Source: Pseudomonas sp. HOU2
GTDB taxonomy: Bacteria > Pseudomonadota > Gammaproteobacteria > Pseudomonadales > Pseudomonadaceae
DNA length: 64,000 bases
NCBI RefSeq assembly: GCF_040729435.1
Contig: NZ_CP160398.1
Coordinates: 5,623,001-5,687,000, forward strand
Direction of reading: 5' to 3'
The position numbers and the translations under genes were made by a program. Below the pieces are notes generated by a model. That model ran no database searches and had not been told where the DNA came from. It was given only the letters and a program-made list of their open reading frames with translations. How positions within the stretch are numbered: the stretch's first letter is position 1; each line of letters starts with the position of its first letter. This document shows positions 1-8,550 of this stretch, in pieces.

Positions 1-197
1 AACACTTCAGCGGATCCGGCCATTTGCGGCACCCATTTCGGTGATACGAAACTGCCGACTTCGATATAGCCAAGGCCGGCGGCGCTCAGGGCGTCGACCA
101 GTTGCACCTTGTCAGCCACGCTGATCGGTTGGGCTTCGTTCTGCAAGCCATCGCGCGGGCCGACTTCGATCAGGCGTACTTGGGAGGGGAGGGACAT
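1..197 (-). CDS. mvaB: Hydroxymethylglutaryl-CoA lyase, 5' part only
   Basis: Only the first 65 codons are in the window; the gene runs off the left edge. The N-terminus reads MSLPSQVRLIEVGPRDGLQN, and the motif VGPRDGLQNE followed by YIEVGSFVSPKWVPQMAG is typical of HMG-CoA lyase (TIM-barrel, divalent-metal dependent). The enzyme splits HMG-CoA to acetoacetate and acetyl-CoA, the last step of leucine/isovalerate breakdown. It lies downstream of and on the same strand as the LiuR-type regulator, separated by an inverted repeat. Family assignment is firm although the C-terminal active-site region cannot be seen. Confidence 0.9.
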   Translation of the reverse strand, partial: MSLPSQVRLIEVGPRDGLQNEAQPISVADKVQLVDALSAAGLGYIEVGSFVSPKWVPQMAGSAEV

Positions 198-233
198 GGG
201 ATTGACCTGCTCTTCTGAATTCGAGGTGAACCC

Positions 234-325
234 CTGTAGGAGTGAGCCTGCTCGCGATAGCGGTGAGTCAGATAGTATTTGCTCGACTGACACTCCGCTA
301 TCGCGAGCAGGCTCACTCCTACAAG
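234..325. repeat. REP-type inverted repeat pair
   Basis: Two near-perfect inverted arms of about 30 bases (CTGTAGGAGTGAGCCTGCTC type and its complement) enclose about 30 bases. It sits between mvaB and liuR and could form a long hairpin in a shared transcript. Confidence 0.85.
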
Positions 326-341
326 GGATTGGTGTTGTTTG

Positions 342-740
342 CTAGCTCGCCTGCTGACTCTTCAGCGTCTGCTCCAACGCCTGCACGCAGCGCTCTTCCG
401 CAGTGTCGAGTTCCAGCTTCATCTGTTCGATGTCGAGTAGCTGCTGTTCGAGCTGTTCGCGGCGCTCGCTGATTTTCGCCAGCATGCTGTTGAGCTGTTT
501 GGTGTTACCGCTGGACGGGTCATAGAGCTCGATCAGCTCGCGGCATTCGGCCAGCGAGAAACCGATGCGCTTGCCGCGCAGGATCAGCTTCAGGCTGACC
601 TTGTCGCGCGGTGAATAGATGCGTTCCTGGCCACGGCGCTCAGGGCTGAGCAGGCCTTGTTCTTCATAAAAGCGGATCGCCCGGGTGGTGATGTCCAGCT
701 CGCGGGCGAGGTCGGAAATGCTGTAGGTCTGGCTGCTCAT
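342..740 (-). CDS. liuR: MerR-family regulator of leucine/isovalerate catabolism (LiuR-like)
   Basis: The 132-residue protein starts with a MerR winged-helix DNA-binding domain (about residues 6-75: ISDLARELDITTRAIRFYEE, then YSPRDKVSLKLILRGKRIGFS), followed by a coiled-coil dimerisation helix (about 80-125). No metal-binding cysteine cluster is visible; the single Cys in the coiled coil does not suggest metal sensing. LiuR proteins control branched-chain amino-acid and acyl-CoA degradation in Pseudomonas and relatives. The downstream neighbour mvaB supports this role. A perfect palindrome upstream (784-799) fits autoregulation. Confident at family level, good for LiuR. Confidence 0.85.
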   Translation of the reverse strand: MSSQTYSISDLARELDITTRAIRFYEEQGLLSPERRGQERIYSPRDKVSLKLILRGKRIGFSLAECRELIELYDPSSGNTKQLNSMLAKISERREQLEQQLLDIEQMKLELDTAEERCVQALEQTLKSQQAS

Positions 741-769
741 GAAAGCGCTCGGAAAAAGGTCTTGGCGCT

Positions 770-799
770 AAGCTAATGGCGAGTTGACGTTTACGTCAA
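770..799 (-). promoter_or_regulatory. Candidate liuR promoter with LiuR-type palindrome
   Basis: TTGACGTTTACGTCAA at 784-799 is an inverted repeat with 7-base arms and a 2-base centre. Read toward liuR, TTGACG (799-794) can serve as -35 and TAGCTT (775-770) as -10 with an 18-base spacer, the long-spacer layout typical of MerR-controlled promoters. From memory, the published LiuR consensus is close to this sequence. Confidence 0.6.
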
Positions 800-830
800 G
801 CAGGAAGGATCGTTGTTGTCAGTGCCGGCC

Positions 831-907
831 TCTTCGCGAGCAAGCTCGCTCCCACAGGATCAGTGGCGCGCACACGTCCATGTGGGAGCGAGCTTGCTCG
901 CGAAGAA
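831..907. repeat. REP-type inverted repeat pair
   Basis: Arms of the TCTTCGCGAGCAAGCTCGCT class at 831-857 and their complement at 881-907 flank a short spacer, between the liuR promoter and the end of the LysR gene. Confidence 0.85.
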
Positions 908-927
908 CGATAACGCGGTTGCCAGCC

Positions 928-1857
928 TTACACCTTGTCGAGCTTCTTCTCCTGCGCCGCCACCTGCTGGCACAACTCGATGATCTGCTCGCGCATCCAG
1001 CGATTGGCCGGATCCTGGTCGGTGCTTTCATGCCAATACAGGTGAGTCTCCAGCGGCGGCACGTCGTTGACCGGCAGGTTGAACGCATGCAAGTCATTAC
1101 GCCGGGCAAAGCGCTCGGGCACCGTCATCACCATGTCGGTCTGCTGCATGACCTGCGACGCCATCAGATAATGCTGCGAGCGCAGAGCGATCTTGCGCTG
1201 AATGCCCATTTTGCCCAGCGCCAGATCCACATAGCCCAGCCCGCTGCGGCGACTGGATATATGGATGTGGGTCAGCGACAGATAGTCATCCAGCGACAGT
1301 TTCTCCTTGCCCGCCAGCGGATGGCCCTTGCGCATCGCACAGACGTAACGGTCTTCCATCAGCTTGACGTGACGCACCTGCGGGTCGGTGTTGAGCGGCG
1401 CATCGACGGCGAAATCCAGGCGTCCGGCGGCCAGTTCCTTGGTGGTCTCGCGGCGTTTGGACAGAAAGCTTTCAATGATCACCGTCGGCGCCAGACGCCG
1501 CAAACGCTGGAACAGCGGCGGCAGAATCACCGCCTCAGTCAGGTCGGTCATGCTGATGCGGTAAGTCTTCACTGCCTGCGCAGGGTTGAAAATCCGGCTC
1601 TCCTGCACCGACACCCGCAGCAGTGACAGCGCGTTGCGTACCGGGCCGATGATGTTCTGCGCCATCGGTGTCGGCACCATGCCCTGGGCGGTGCGCACGA
1701 ACAGCGGATCGTTGAAGGTCTCGCGCAACCGCGCCAACGCGTTGGACACCGCCGGCTGGGTGATCCCGACAATCTGCCCGGCGCGGGTCAGGTTGGCTTC
1801 GGTGTAGATCGCGTCGAAGACGATGAAAAGGTTGAGGTCGACCTTACTCAGATTCAT
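928..1857 (-). CDS. LysR-family transcriptional regulator
   Basis: The 309-residue protein has an N-terminal winged HTH (VDLNLFIVFDAIYTEANLTR, then ITQPAVSNALARLRETFNDP) and a periplasmic-binding-like effector domain from about residue 90. I chose the ATG at 1857 (MNLSKVDLNL) instead of an upstream in-frame start because LysR proteins of this branch begin just before VDLN. It is divergent from the acyl-CoA dehydrogenase gene with 157 bases between, so it probably controls that gene and itself, but the ligand cannot be read from the sequence. Confidence 0.85.
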   Translation of the reverse strand: MNLSKVDLNLFIVFDAIYTEANLTRAGQIVGITQPAVSNALARLRETFNDPLFVRTAQGMVPTPMAQNIIGPVRNALSLLRVSVQESRIFNPAQAVKTYRISMTDLTEAVILPPLFQRLRRLAPTVIIESFLSKRRETTKELAAGRLDFAVDAPLNTDPQVRHVKLMEDRYVCAMRKGHPLAGKEKLSLDDYLSLTHIHISSRRSGLGYVDLALGKMGIQRKIALRSQHYLMASQVMQQTDMVMTVPERFARRNDLHAFNLPVNDVPPLETHLYWHESTDQDPANRWMREQIIELCQQVAAQEKKLDKV

Positions 1858-2014
1858 AACGCGGCTTCTCTTGTTCTGTGGGCTGACAATCAGCGGATCA
1901 TATATCGGTGATGAATGTTTATACACGCCGAGAATAGGCTAGGTAAATTATCCGCGCTGTTCTAGCATCGATTGCATGATCTGAACAACCTCTGCCTAAA
2001 GAAGGTAATTGCTC

Positions 2015-3244
2015 ATGGATTTCGCTTATTCGCCCAAGGTGCAAGAACTGCGTGAGCGCGTGACCGCGTTCATGGACGCTTACGTTTACCCGGCCGAAGC
2101 CGTGTTCGAACGCCAGGTTGCCGAGGGTGATCGCTGGCAGCCGACCGCGATCATGGAAGAGCTCAAGGCCAAGGCCAAAGCCGAAGGCCTGTGGAATCTG
2201 TTCCTGCCGGAATCGGAACTCGGCGCCGGCCTGACCAACCTGGAATACGCCCCGCTGGCGGAAATCATGGGCCGTTCGCTGTTGGGGCCGGAGCCGTTCA
2301 ACTGCTCGGCGCCGGACACCGGCAACATGGAAGTGCTGGTGCGTTACGCCAACGAAGAACAGAAACAGCGCTGGCTCGAACCACTATTGCGCGGCGAGAT
2401 CCGCTCGGCCTTCGCCATGACCGAACCGGACGTGGCCTCATCCGACGCCACCAACATGGCCGCCCGCGCCGTGCGTGATGGCGACGAGTGGGTGATCAAC
2501 GGCAAGAAGTGGTGGACTTCCGGCGCCTGCGATCCGCGCTGCAAGATTCTGATCTTCATGGGCCTGAGCAACCCCGACGCACCGCGTCATGCGCAGCACT
2601 CGATGATCCTCGTGCCGGTTGACACCCCCGGGGTGAAAATCGTCCGCCCGCTGCCGGTGTTCGGCTACGACGATGCCCCGCACGGCCATGCCGAAGTGTT
2701 GTTCGACAACGTGCGGGTGCCGTACGAAAACGTCCTGCTCGGTGAAGGTCGCGGCTTCGAAATCGCTCAAGGTCGCCTCGGCCCGGGGCGGATTCACCAC
2801 TGCATGCGCTCGATCGGCATGGCTGAACGCGCACTGGAATTGATGTGCAAACGTTCGGTAAGCCGTACCGCGTTCGGCAAACCGCTGGCACGTCTGGGCG
2901 GCAACGTCGACAAGATCGCCGACTCGCGGATGGAAATCGACATGGCGCGCCTGCTGACCCTGAAAGCGGCGTACATGATGGACACCGTCGGTAATAAAGT
3001 GGCGAAGAGCGAGATCGCGCAGATCAAGGTCGTCGCGCCAAACGTGGCTTTGCGGGTGATCGACCGGGCGATCCAGATTCACGGCGGGGCCGGGGTCTCG
3101 AATGATTTCCCGCTGGCCTACATGTACGCCATGCAACGCACCCTGCGCCTGGCCGACGGCCCGGACGAAGTGCACCGCGCGGCGATCGGCAAGTTCGAGA
3201 TCGGCAAGTATGTGCCGAAAGAGATGCTGCGTAACGAGCGCTGA
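2015..3244 (+). CDS. Acyl-CoA dehydrogenase
   Basis: This 409-residue FAD flavoenzyme has the three parts of the family: helical N-terminal domain (1-125), beta middle domain with [15 protein letters not shown] (about 130-225), and C-terminal helical domain with [17 protein letters not shown] and [19 protein letters not shown]. It carries out the first oxidation of an acyl-CoA; the pattern resembles the ACAD10/11-like branch, so the chain type is uncertain. The ATG at 2015 is preferred over TTG 2009 because GAAGG at 2001-2005 gives proper spacing. It is transcribed away from the LysR gene, its likely regulator. Confidence 0.88.
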   Translation: MDFAYSPKVQELRERVTAFMDAYVYPAEAVFERQVAEGDRWQPTAIMEELKAKAKAEGLWNLFLPESELGAGLTNLEYAPLAEIMGRSLLGPEPFNCSAPDTGNMEVLVRYANEEQKQRWLEPLLRGEIRSAFAMTEPDVASSDATNMAARAVRDGDEWVINGKKWWTSGACDPRCKILIFMGLSNPDAPRHAQHSMILVPVDTPGVKIVRPLPVFGYDDAPHGHAEVLFDNVRVPYENVLLGEGRGFEIAQGRLGPGRIHHCMRSIGMAERALELMCKRSVSRTAFGKPLARLGGNVDKIADSRMEIDMARLLTLKAAYMMDTVGNKVAKSEIAQIKVVAPNVALRVIDRAIQIHGGAGVSNDFPLAYMYAMQRTLRLADGPDEVHRAAIGKFEIGKYVPKEMLRNER

Positions 3245-3263
3245 TCCAGTACCGCGTCATCGT

Positions 3264-3360
3264 TCATCGCTGGCAAGCCAGCTCCCACAGGTTTGTGTGG
3301 TGTTCACAAACTTTGTGTTCACTGGAAATTTCTGTGGGAGCTGGCTTGCCAGCGATGACG
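3264..3360. repeat. REP-type inverted repeat pair
   Basis: Arms of the ATCGCTGGCAAGCCAGCTCC class and its complement, about 40 bases apart, lie between the convergent ends of the acyl-CoA dehydrogenase and the PstS-OmpA fusion gene. Confidence 0.9.
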
Positions 3361-3389
3361 TAAGCAGGTTCAACACATCAACATCAGGC

Positions 3390-4724
3390 TCAATACACCC
3401 AAACCTCAACCCGCCGATTCTTGATTCTGCCTTCATCCGCACTGTTCGCCGCCACCGGCATCAACGCGCCAAACCCGCGCACCTCGCGCAGCACCACGCC
3501 GTTCTTCACCAGTTCGCGACGCACCGCCATCGCCCGCAGCTTCGACAGCAGATCGGCGCGGGCCGGATCGTCTTTCTCGTCGCCAAATCCCACCAGCGTC
3601 ACCGCGCGCTCGGTCTTGTCGTGGCGCTGTATATAGTCGAGCACGCGCGCCAGATCCTGCCGCGCCTTGTTGTCGAGGCTGGCGCTGCCTTCCTCGAAAC
3701 GGAAATTCACCGTCAGACGCTGGGCGTGGCGGCTGAGGGATTGATAACCCTCGGGCATCAGCGCATTCGGAGTGACGGTCATGGCGTGCACGGTCTGGCT
3801 GATGAAACCGTTGGCCGCGACAATCTTCTGGCCCTGTGGGCTTTGCGCAAACGCCACCAATGCCGATGCCCACGGATTCTGGTTGCCGGGCGGCAGATAA
3901 AAGAACAGGCGCCGGGACAGCGGATAGTCCTCCGTGGCAATCAGACTGTTAAGCGGCAACATCGATTGCGAGGCGCCGTCGGCAATCGCCACGGCTTTGG
4001 CCTGGCGCACATACGGCAGACCGATGAAACCGATACCCTGCGGATCACTGCTCACCGCGTCGGACAATTGCTCGCTGGATTCGAAGCGTTTCGCACTGGC
4101 ACTCAGACTTTTCCCACGCCGACCCAACACCAATTCCTTGAACGTGTCGAAGGTGCCGGACTGATCATCCCGCGCATATAAATGAATCGCGCCGCCGCGA
4201 CCGCCGAGGTCTTCCCAGGTTTTCACCTCACCGCTGAAGATCCGCGCCAGTTGCTCGGTGTCCAGTTGCTGCAGTGGGTTGCCGGGGTGAAGGATGATCG
4301 CCAGACCGTCGATGGCAATCACCTGCTCGGCGGCGGCGCTTTTCAGATCGCCGAGCGCTTGCAGGCTGAGCAGTTCGCTGTCCTTGATCGGGCGGGAGGA
4401 GGCGGCGAGGTCGGCACTGGCGCTTTTCAGTGCAGTGAAACCGGTGCTGGAACCGTGGGCGGCGACTTCAATCACCACCCGTTTGCCTTGGGCAGTCTGG
4501 CCGACGATGTGTTGTTCGTTTGCAGTGTCGGGGTTTTCGCGGTGGATCTTCAGCAGCCCCTGATCCTGCAAAAAACCTTCAACCAACGCCGGGCCGAGAT
4601 CGGCGCCAATGGTGTTGGAACCCTGGATGCGCAATGCCGGGCCGTTTTCAGGGATGGGCAGGGCGGCGGCACTGACCGTCAGCCATGCACTCGACAGAAA
4701 AGCGAACAGAACACGCAGGGTCAT
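3390..4724 (-). CDS. PstS-like phosphate-binding domain fused to OmpA peptidoglycan-binding domain
   Basis: The 444-residue protein has a signal peptide (about 1-21), a PstS-type periplasmic-binding domain (about 28-310: LRIQGSNTIGADLGP, ARDDQSGTFDTFKELV, DPQGIGFIGLPYV) and a C-terminal OmpA-like domain (about 335-444, with VTLVGFGDEKD and NRRVEVW). The first domain is built like phosphate-binding proteins; the second anchors to peptidoglycan in Gram-negatives. The expected product is a wall-tethered periplasmic phosphate-binding protein with no transporter genes next to it. A three-copy Pho-box-like repeat lies 41-69 bases upstream. Its exact job (scavenging, surface or biofilm function) is not known to me. 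Confidence 0.85.
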   Translation of the reverse strand: MTLRVLFAFLSSAWLTVSAAALPIPENGPALRIQGSNTIGADLGPALVEGFLQDQGLLKIHRENPDTANEQHIVGQTAQGKRVVIEVAAHGSSTGFTALKSASADLAASSRPIKDSELLSLQALGDLKSAAAEQVIAIDGLAIILHPGNPLQQLDTEQLARIFSGEVKTWEDLGGRGGAIHLYARDDQSGTFDTFKELVLGRRGKSLSASAKRFESSEQLSDAVSSDPQGIGFIGLPYVRQAKAVAIADGASQSMLPLNSLIATEDYPLSRRLFFYLPPGNQNPWASALVAFAQSPQGQKIVAANGFISQTVHAMTVTPNALMPEGYQSLSRHAQRLTVNFRFEEGSASLDNKARQDLARVLDYIQRHDKTERAVTLVGFGDEKDDPARADLLSKLRAMAVRRELVKNGVVLREVRGFGALMPVAANSADEGRIKNRRVEVWVY

Positions 4725-4764
4725 GCCGGCACCGAATCAGGCCAAGGGGATTGCCGGGGAGATT

Positions 4765-4793
4765 AAGTCAGGCGCATGACCAAAACATGACAG
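4765..4793 (-). promoter_or_regulatory. Candidate Pho box (PhoB site), three direct 7-mers
   Basis: Read toward the PstS-OmpA gene the sequence is CTGTCAT, GTTT, TGGTCAT, GCGC, CTGACTT: three 7-mers spaced 11 bases apart. The first matches the PhoB half-site exactly and the other two differ at two positions each. It lies just upstream of a gene with a phosphate-binding domain. Confidence 0.65.
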
Positions 4794-4801
4794 GGATCCA
4801 A

Positions 4802-4949
4802 TGTAGGAGTGTGCCTGTGGTGAGGGGATTTATCCCCGATGGTTGGCGAAGCCGACCCAAAATCTTCATTTCGATCTACTAGAGACGACTGGGGCCGCTT
4901 CGCAGCCCATCGGGGATAAATCCCCTCACCACAGGCTCACTCGTACAGG
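4802..4949. repeat. Long inverted repeat (REP-type, distinct class)
   Basis: Two roughly 40-base inverted arms (GTGCCTGTGGTGAGGGGATT, then TATCCCCGAT, and complement) enclose a centre whose own arms (GGCGAAGCCGACCC / GGGGCCGCTTCGC) are only partly complementary. It fills the gap between the PstS-OmpA promoter and xthA. Confidence 0.8.
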
Positions 4950-4964
4950 GAGAAGCGTTGTGAA

Positions 4965-5777
4965 TCAGCTCAACTCAAGCCAGATCGGCGCATGATCCGA
5001 CGGTTTTTCCATGCCGCGCAGTTCATAGTCCACGCCCGCATCCTTGACCCGCGGCAGCAAACCATGGGACGCCAGGATCACATCGATCCGCAGACCGCGT
5101 TTCGGTTCGTCTTCAAACCCACGGCTGCGGTAGTCGAACCAACTGAACATGTCGGTCACGTCCGGGTTCAGGTGACGGTAACTGTCGGTCAGGCCCCAGT
5201 TTTTCAGGCGGGCCATCCACTCGCGTTCTTCCGGCAGGAAGCTGCATTTGCCGGTTTTGAGCCAGCGCTTCATGTTGTCCGGGCCGATGCCGATGTCGCA
5301 GTCTTCCGGGGAAATGTTCACATCGCCCATCACCACCAGCGGCTGTTCGTTGTGGAACTGGCTTTCCAGCAGGGTTTGCAGGTCGCTGTAAAAACGTTGC
5401 TTGGCCGGGAACTTGGTCGGGTGGTCGCGGCTTTCGCCCTGTGGGAAGTAGCCGTTCATGATGGTCACCGGCACGCCATTGGCGTCGGCGAAGGTGCCCC
5501 AGATAAAGCGGCGCTGGGCGTCTTCTTCATCGCTGGCGAAGCCTTTGTGAATGGCGATCGGTTCATTGCGCGAGAGCAGGGCGACGCCGTAATGACCTTT
5601 CTGGCCGTGGAAATAAACGTGATAGCCCAGCGCACGCACTTCTTCGAGCGGGAACTGGTCATCGTGGACCTTGGTTTCCTGCAGGCCGATCACGTCCGGC
5701 TGATGCTTTTCGATCAGCGCTGCCAGCTGATGCGGACGGGCGCGCAGTCCGTTGATGTTGAAGGAAACAATCTTCAT
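4965..5777 (-). CDS. xthA: Exodeoxyribonuclease III
   Basis: The 270-residue protein starts [20 protein letters not shown] and carries the EEP-nuclease motifs: [12 protein letters not shown] (metal-binding Glu), [14 protein letters not shown] (Asp/Asn), and [11 protein letters not shown] at the C-terminus (catalytic Asp-His). It acts as AP endonuclease and 3'-5' exonuclease in base-excision repair. Length matches the family when the ATG at 5777 is used; a longer in-frame extension upstream runs through a repeat and is not coding. Monocistronic, flanked by repeats on both sides. Confidence 0.95.
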   Translation of the reverse strand: MKIVSFNINGLRARPHQLAALIEKHQPDVIGLQETKVHDDQFPLEEVRALGYHVYFHGQKGHYGVALLSRNEPIAIHKGFASDEEDAQRRFIWGTFADANGVPVTIMNGYFPQGESRDHPTKFPAKQRFYSDLQTLLESQFHNEQPLVVMGDVNISPEDCDIGIGPDNMKRWLKTGKCSFLPEEREWMARLKNWGLTDSYRHLNPDVTDMFSWFDYRSRGFEDEPKRGLRIDVILASHGLLPRVKDAGVDYELRGMEKPSDHAPIWLELS

Positions 5778-6105
5778 GGTCGGCAGTCCTGGCAAAAGGG
5801 CGATGCTAGCTGACATGTGGGATGGGGGCCAGTGTGGGGTGGGAGAAATCATTTTCATCTGTGGGATGGGTGGTGCCTGGATGGGCCTCATCGCTGGCAA
5901 GCCAGCTCCCACAGTGTCCATGTCGGACAAACAATTCATGTACACCCGAAAAACCTGAGGGAGCTGGCTTGCCAGCGATGAGGCCCGCCCAGTCGATGAA
6001 GATCCCGAGTTGGTCTATACCTGTGGGGAACTGCGCCACCCGCAAAAGGTTCGTACCAACAAGAGCGCAGTCATTTGAGCCGCGCCCCGGGGGAGAATCA
6101 CCGTT
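5778..6105. repeat. Intergenic region with REP pair (5883-5986)
   Basis: The 328 bases between xthA and the GNAT gene hold one REP pair of the CTGGCTTGCCAGCGATGAGG class at 5883-5986, about 100 bases end to end. The remainder is presumably the promoter regions of the two divergent genes; I see no further motif or small gene. Confidence 0.8.
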
Positions 6106-6756
6106 ATGCCTGAAACCCAGACCGCCATCGCCGACATCCACATGCTCGACCGCGGTTACTCGCGCGAAGCCCGCTCGCTGCTGTATCAGGCCTATCGGCA
6201 CGAGCCGACCTTCGGTTACCTGTTCGAGGCCGAGCGGCCGGGTTACGAGCAGCGCGTGCGGGCCACGGTGCGTGAACTGGTCAAACAGCATTTTCTGCAG
6301 GATCAGCCGGCCATCGGCCTGTTGGTCAACGACCGCCTGATCGGCATCGCCCTGATCGCGCCGCCGCAGCGTCGCCTGGGCATCACCGAGAGTTGGGCCT
6401 GGCGTCTGCGCATGGTGCTCAGCACCGGATTTCGCTGCACCCGGCGCTATCTGGAATACCACGATGCCGTGGCCGCCTGCGTGCCCAGTGATTCGGTGCA
6501 CATGCTGCCGCTGCTGGGGATTCATCCGCAGTTTCAGGGCAAACACTTCGGTGAGCAGTTGCTGACCGCTGTGCACAACTGGTGCGCGGTGGACGAAACC
6601 TCCCAAGGCGTGGTGCTCGACACCGGCAACCCGCGTTACCTGGAATTCTATAAACGCCAGGGCTACGAAGAGATCGGCGAAGTGGCCGTCGGCCCGGTGC
6701 GCGAGCACGTATTTTTCCACGCCAATCCGCAGGTGTTACAAACTGCAACAGCATAG
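6106..6756 (+). CDS. GNAT-family N-acetyltransferase
   Basis: The 216-residue protein has a GNAT fold with the acetyl-CoA-binding motif A in the second half (LPLLGIHPQFQGKHFGEQLL, about residues 129-148) and a typical C-terminal strand-helix YLEFYKRQGYEEIGE. The substrate is not evident. It is a single gene read toward tamA, 66 bases upstream of that start, so cotranscription is possible but not shown. Confidence 0.8.
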   Translation: MPETQTAIADIHMLDRGYSREARSLLYQAYRHEPTFGYLFEAERPGYEQRVRATVRELVKQHFLQDQPAIGLLVNDRLIGIALIAPPQRRLGITESWAWRLRMVLSTGFRCTRRYLEYHDAVAACVPSDSVHMLPLLGIHPQFQGKHFGEQLLTAVHNWCAVDETSQGVVLDTGNPRYLEFYKRQGYEEIGEVAVGPVREHVFFHANPQVLQTATA

Positions 6757-6822
6757 CGATCGAACTTCTTCGGAAATTTCCTGTTCTATCACGCTCCCAA
6801 GCCCGTGATAGCATCCGCGCCT

Positions 6823-8550
6823 ATGAAGTTTCCAGGAAGATTTACCAGTGGCGTGCTCATGCTGTTAACCAGCTGCGCGGCGCTGGCGCAAAGTGAATTG
6901 GACGTGCGGATCAAACCGTCCAACGACGAACTCAAGGCCAATATAGAAGGCTATATCGGCAGCCTCGGCGACCGTGACGAACAAGCCTTGCTGCGCTTCA
7001 GTCGCGGGGCCGAAGAGCAGGCGCGCAAAGCCGCGCAGGCCTTGGGTTATTACCAGCCGCAGATCGACAGTGACGTGAAGGGCGGCGAAAAACCGCGCCT
7101 GGTACTGAACATCGATCCCGGCGAGCCTATTCGTCTGCGCAACGTCACCATCCGCGTCGACGGGCCTGCCGCCTCCCTCAAATCCTTTCGTGTGCCGAGC
7201 AGTGACACGCTCAAGTCCGGCGCCGTGCTCAACCACGGGCGTTATGAAGACGCCAAACGCCTGATCCAGAACCAGGCCTCGCGCTTCGGTTTCTTCAGTG
7301 GTCATTTCACCAGCCAAAAACTCCTGGTCGATCCGCGTGCCGGGGTGGCCGATGTCGAATTGATCTACGAAAGCGGCCCGCGTTATGCGTTGGGCAAAGT
7401 CAGTTTCGAGGGCGATACGCCGTTCGACGAAGACCTGCTGCAACGCATGGTGCCGTTCAAGGCCGGTGATCCGTATGACTCCGAACTGATCGCCGAACTC
7501 AACCGCGACCTGCAATCGAGCGGCTATTTCGAAGGCGTGCGCGTCGATGCGGCGCCGACGGCGGCGAAGAACGACGTGATCCCGGTGGACGTCAAACTCG
7601 ACACGCGCAAACCACGCACCATGGGCCTGGGCCTCGGTTATTCCACCGACGTCGGCCCGCGGATCAAGGCCAACTGGACGCGCCACTGGGTCAACCCGCA
7701 GGGCGACAGCTACGGCTGGGAAGCCGAACTGTCGGCACCCCGGCAAAACGTCGGGCTGTTCTATGACATCCCGCTCGACCCGCCGCTGACCGACAAACTG
7801 CGTTGGGCCGGTGGTTATCAGTATGAAAACATCGACGGCTCCGACACCCTGAGCAAGCTGCTGACCTTCGGCCCGGAATGGCACAGCAAGTTGCCCAGCG
7901 GCTGGCAGCGAGTGATCTCGCTGAAATGGCAGCGCGAAGAATATGAACTCGGCGACGACTCCGGCCTCAGTACCTTGCTGATGCCCGGCATCAGTTACTC
8001 GTACCTGAAAAGCGACAACCGCATCGACCCGCACAACGGCTATCGCCTGACCTTCGAAAGCAAAGTGGCGAAGGAAGGCCTCGGCTCGGATAACAACCTT
8101 TTATATGGCACGGCGTTGATCAAAGGCCTGACCACGGTGTTCGACAATCACCGCTTCCTCGGCCGGGTGCAGGTCGGCGGCAGCGCCACCAATGGTTACA
8201 ACTCGGTGCCGCCGTCGCTGCGCTTCTTCGCCGGTGGCGATCAGAGCGTGCGCGGTTATGACTACCAGAGCCTGTCCCCGGAAAACTCCAAGGGCGACCG
8301 CGTCGGTGGCCGCTACATGGTCGCCGGCAGCGTCGAGTATCAATATTCGATTGCCGAGAAATGGCGGGTCGCGACCTTCGTCGACCAAGGCAACTCTTTC
8401 AACAAACTCGAACTGCCGAACCTCAAGACCGGGGTCGGTATCGGTGTGCGCTGGGTCTCGCCGGTGGGGCCGATCCGCCTCGACCTGGCCCACGCGCTGG
8501 ACGACGACGGCGGCATCCGGCTGCACTTTTCCATGGGGCCTGAGCTGTGA
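6823..8550 (+). CDS. tamA: Translocation and assembly module outer-membrane protein TamA
   Basis: The 575-residue precursor has a signal peptide (MKFPGRFTSGVLMLLTSCAA), three POTRA domains (about 25-260) and a C-terminal Omp85-type 16-strand barrel with FFAGGDQSVRGYDYQSL (the conserved VRGY/F motif) and SPVGPIRLDLA near the end. With TamB it helps insert or stabilise outer-membrane proteins and move phospholipids. I chose ATG 6823 over GTG 6805 because it gives a clean signal peptide; neither has a strong Shine-Dalgarno sequence. The stop overlaps the tamB start (GTGA), implying translational coupling. Confidence 0.93.
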   Translation: MKFPGRFTSGVLMLLTSCAALAQSELDVRIKPSNDELKANIEGYIGSLGDRDEQALLRFSRGAEEQARKAAQALGYYQPQIDSDVKGGEKPRLVLNIDPGEPIRLRNVTIRVDGPAASLKSFRVPSSDTLKSGAVLNHGRYEDAKRLIQNQASRFGFFSGHFTSQKLLVDPRAGVADVELIYESGPRYALGKVSFEGDTPFDEDLLQRMVPFKAGDPYDSELIAELNRDLQSSGYFEGVRVDAAPTAAKNDVIPVDVKLDTRKPRTMGLGLGYSTDVGPRIKANWTRHWVNPQGDSYGWEAELSAPRQNVGLFYDIPLDPPLTDKLRWAGGYQYENIDGSDTLSKLLTFGPEWHSKLPSGWQRVISLKWQREEYELGDDSGLSTLLMPGISYSYLKSDNRIDPHNGYRLTFESKVAKEGLGSDNNLLYGTALIKGLTTVFDNHRFLGRVQVGGSATNGYNSVPPSLRFFAGGDQSVRGYDYQSLSPENSKGDRVGGRYMVAGSVEYQYSIAEKWRVATFVDQGNSFNKLELPNLKTGVGIGVRWVSPVGPIRLDLAHALDDDGGIRLHFSMGPEL

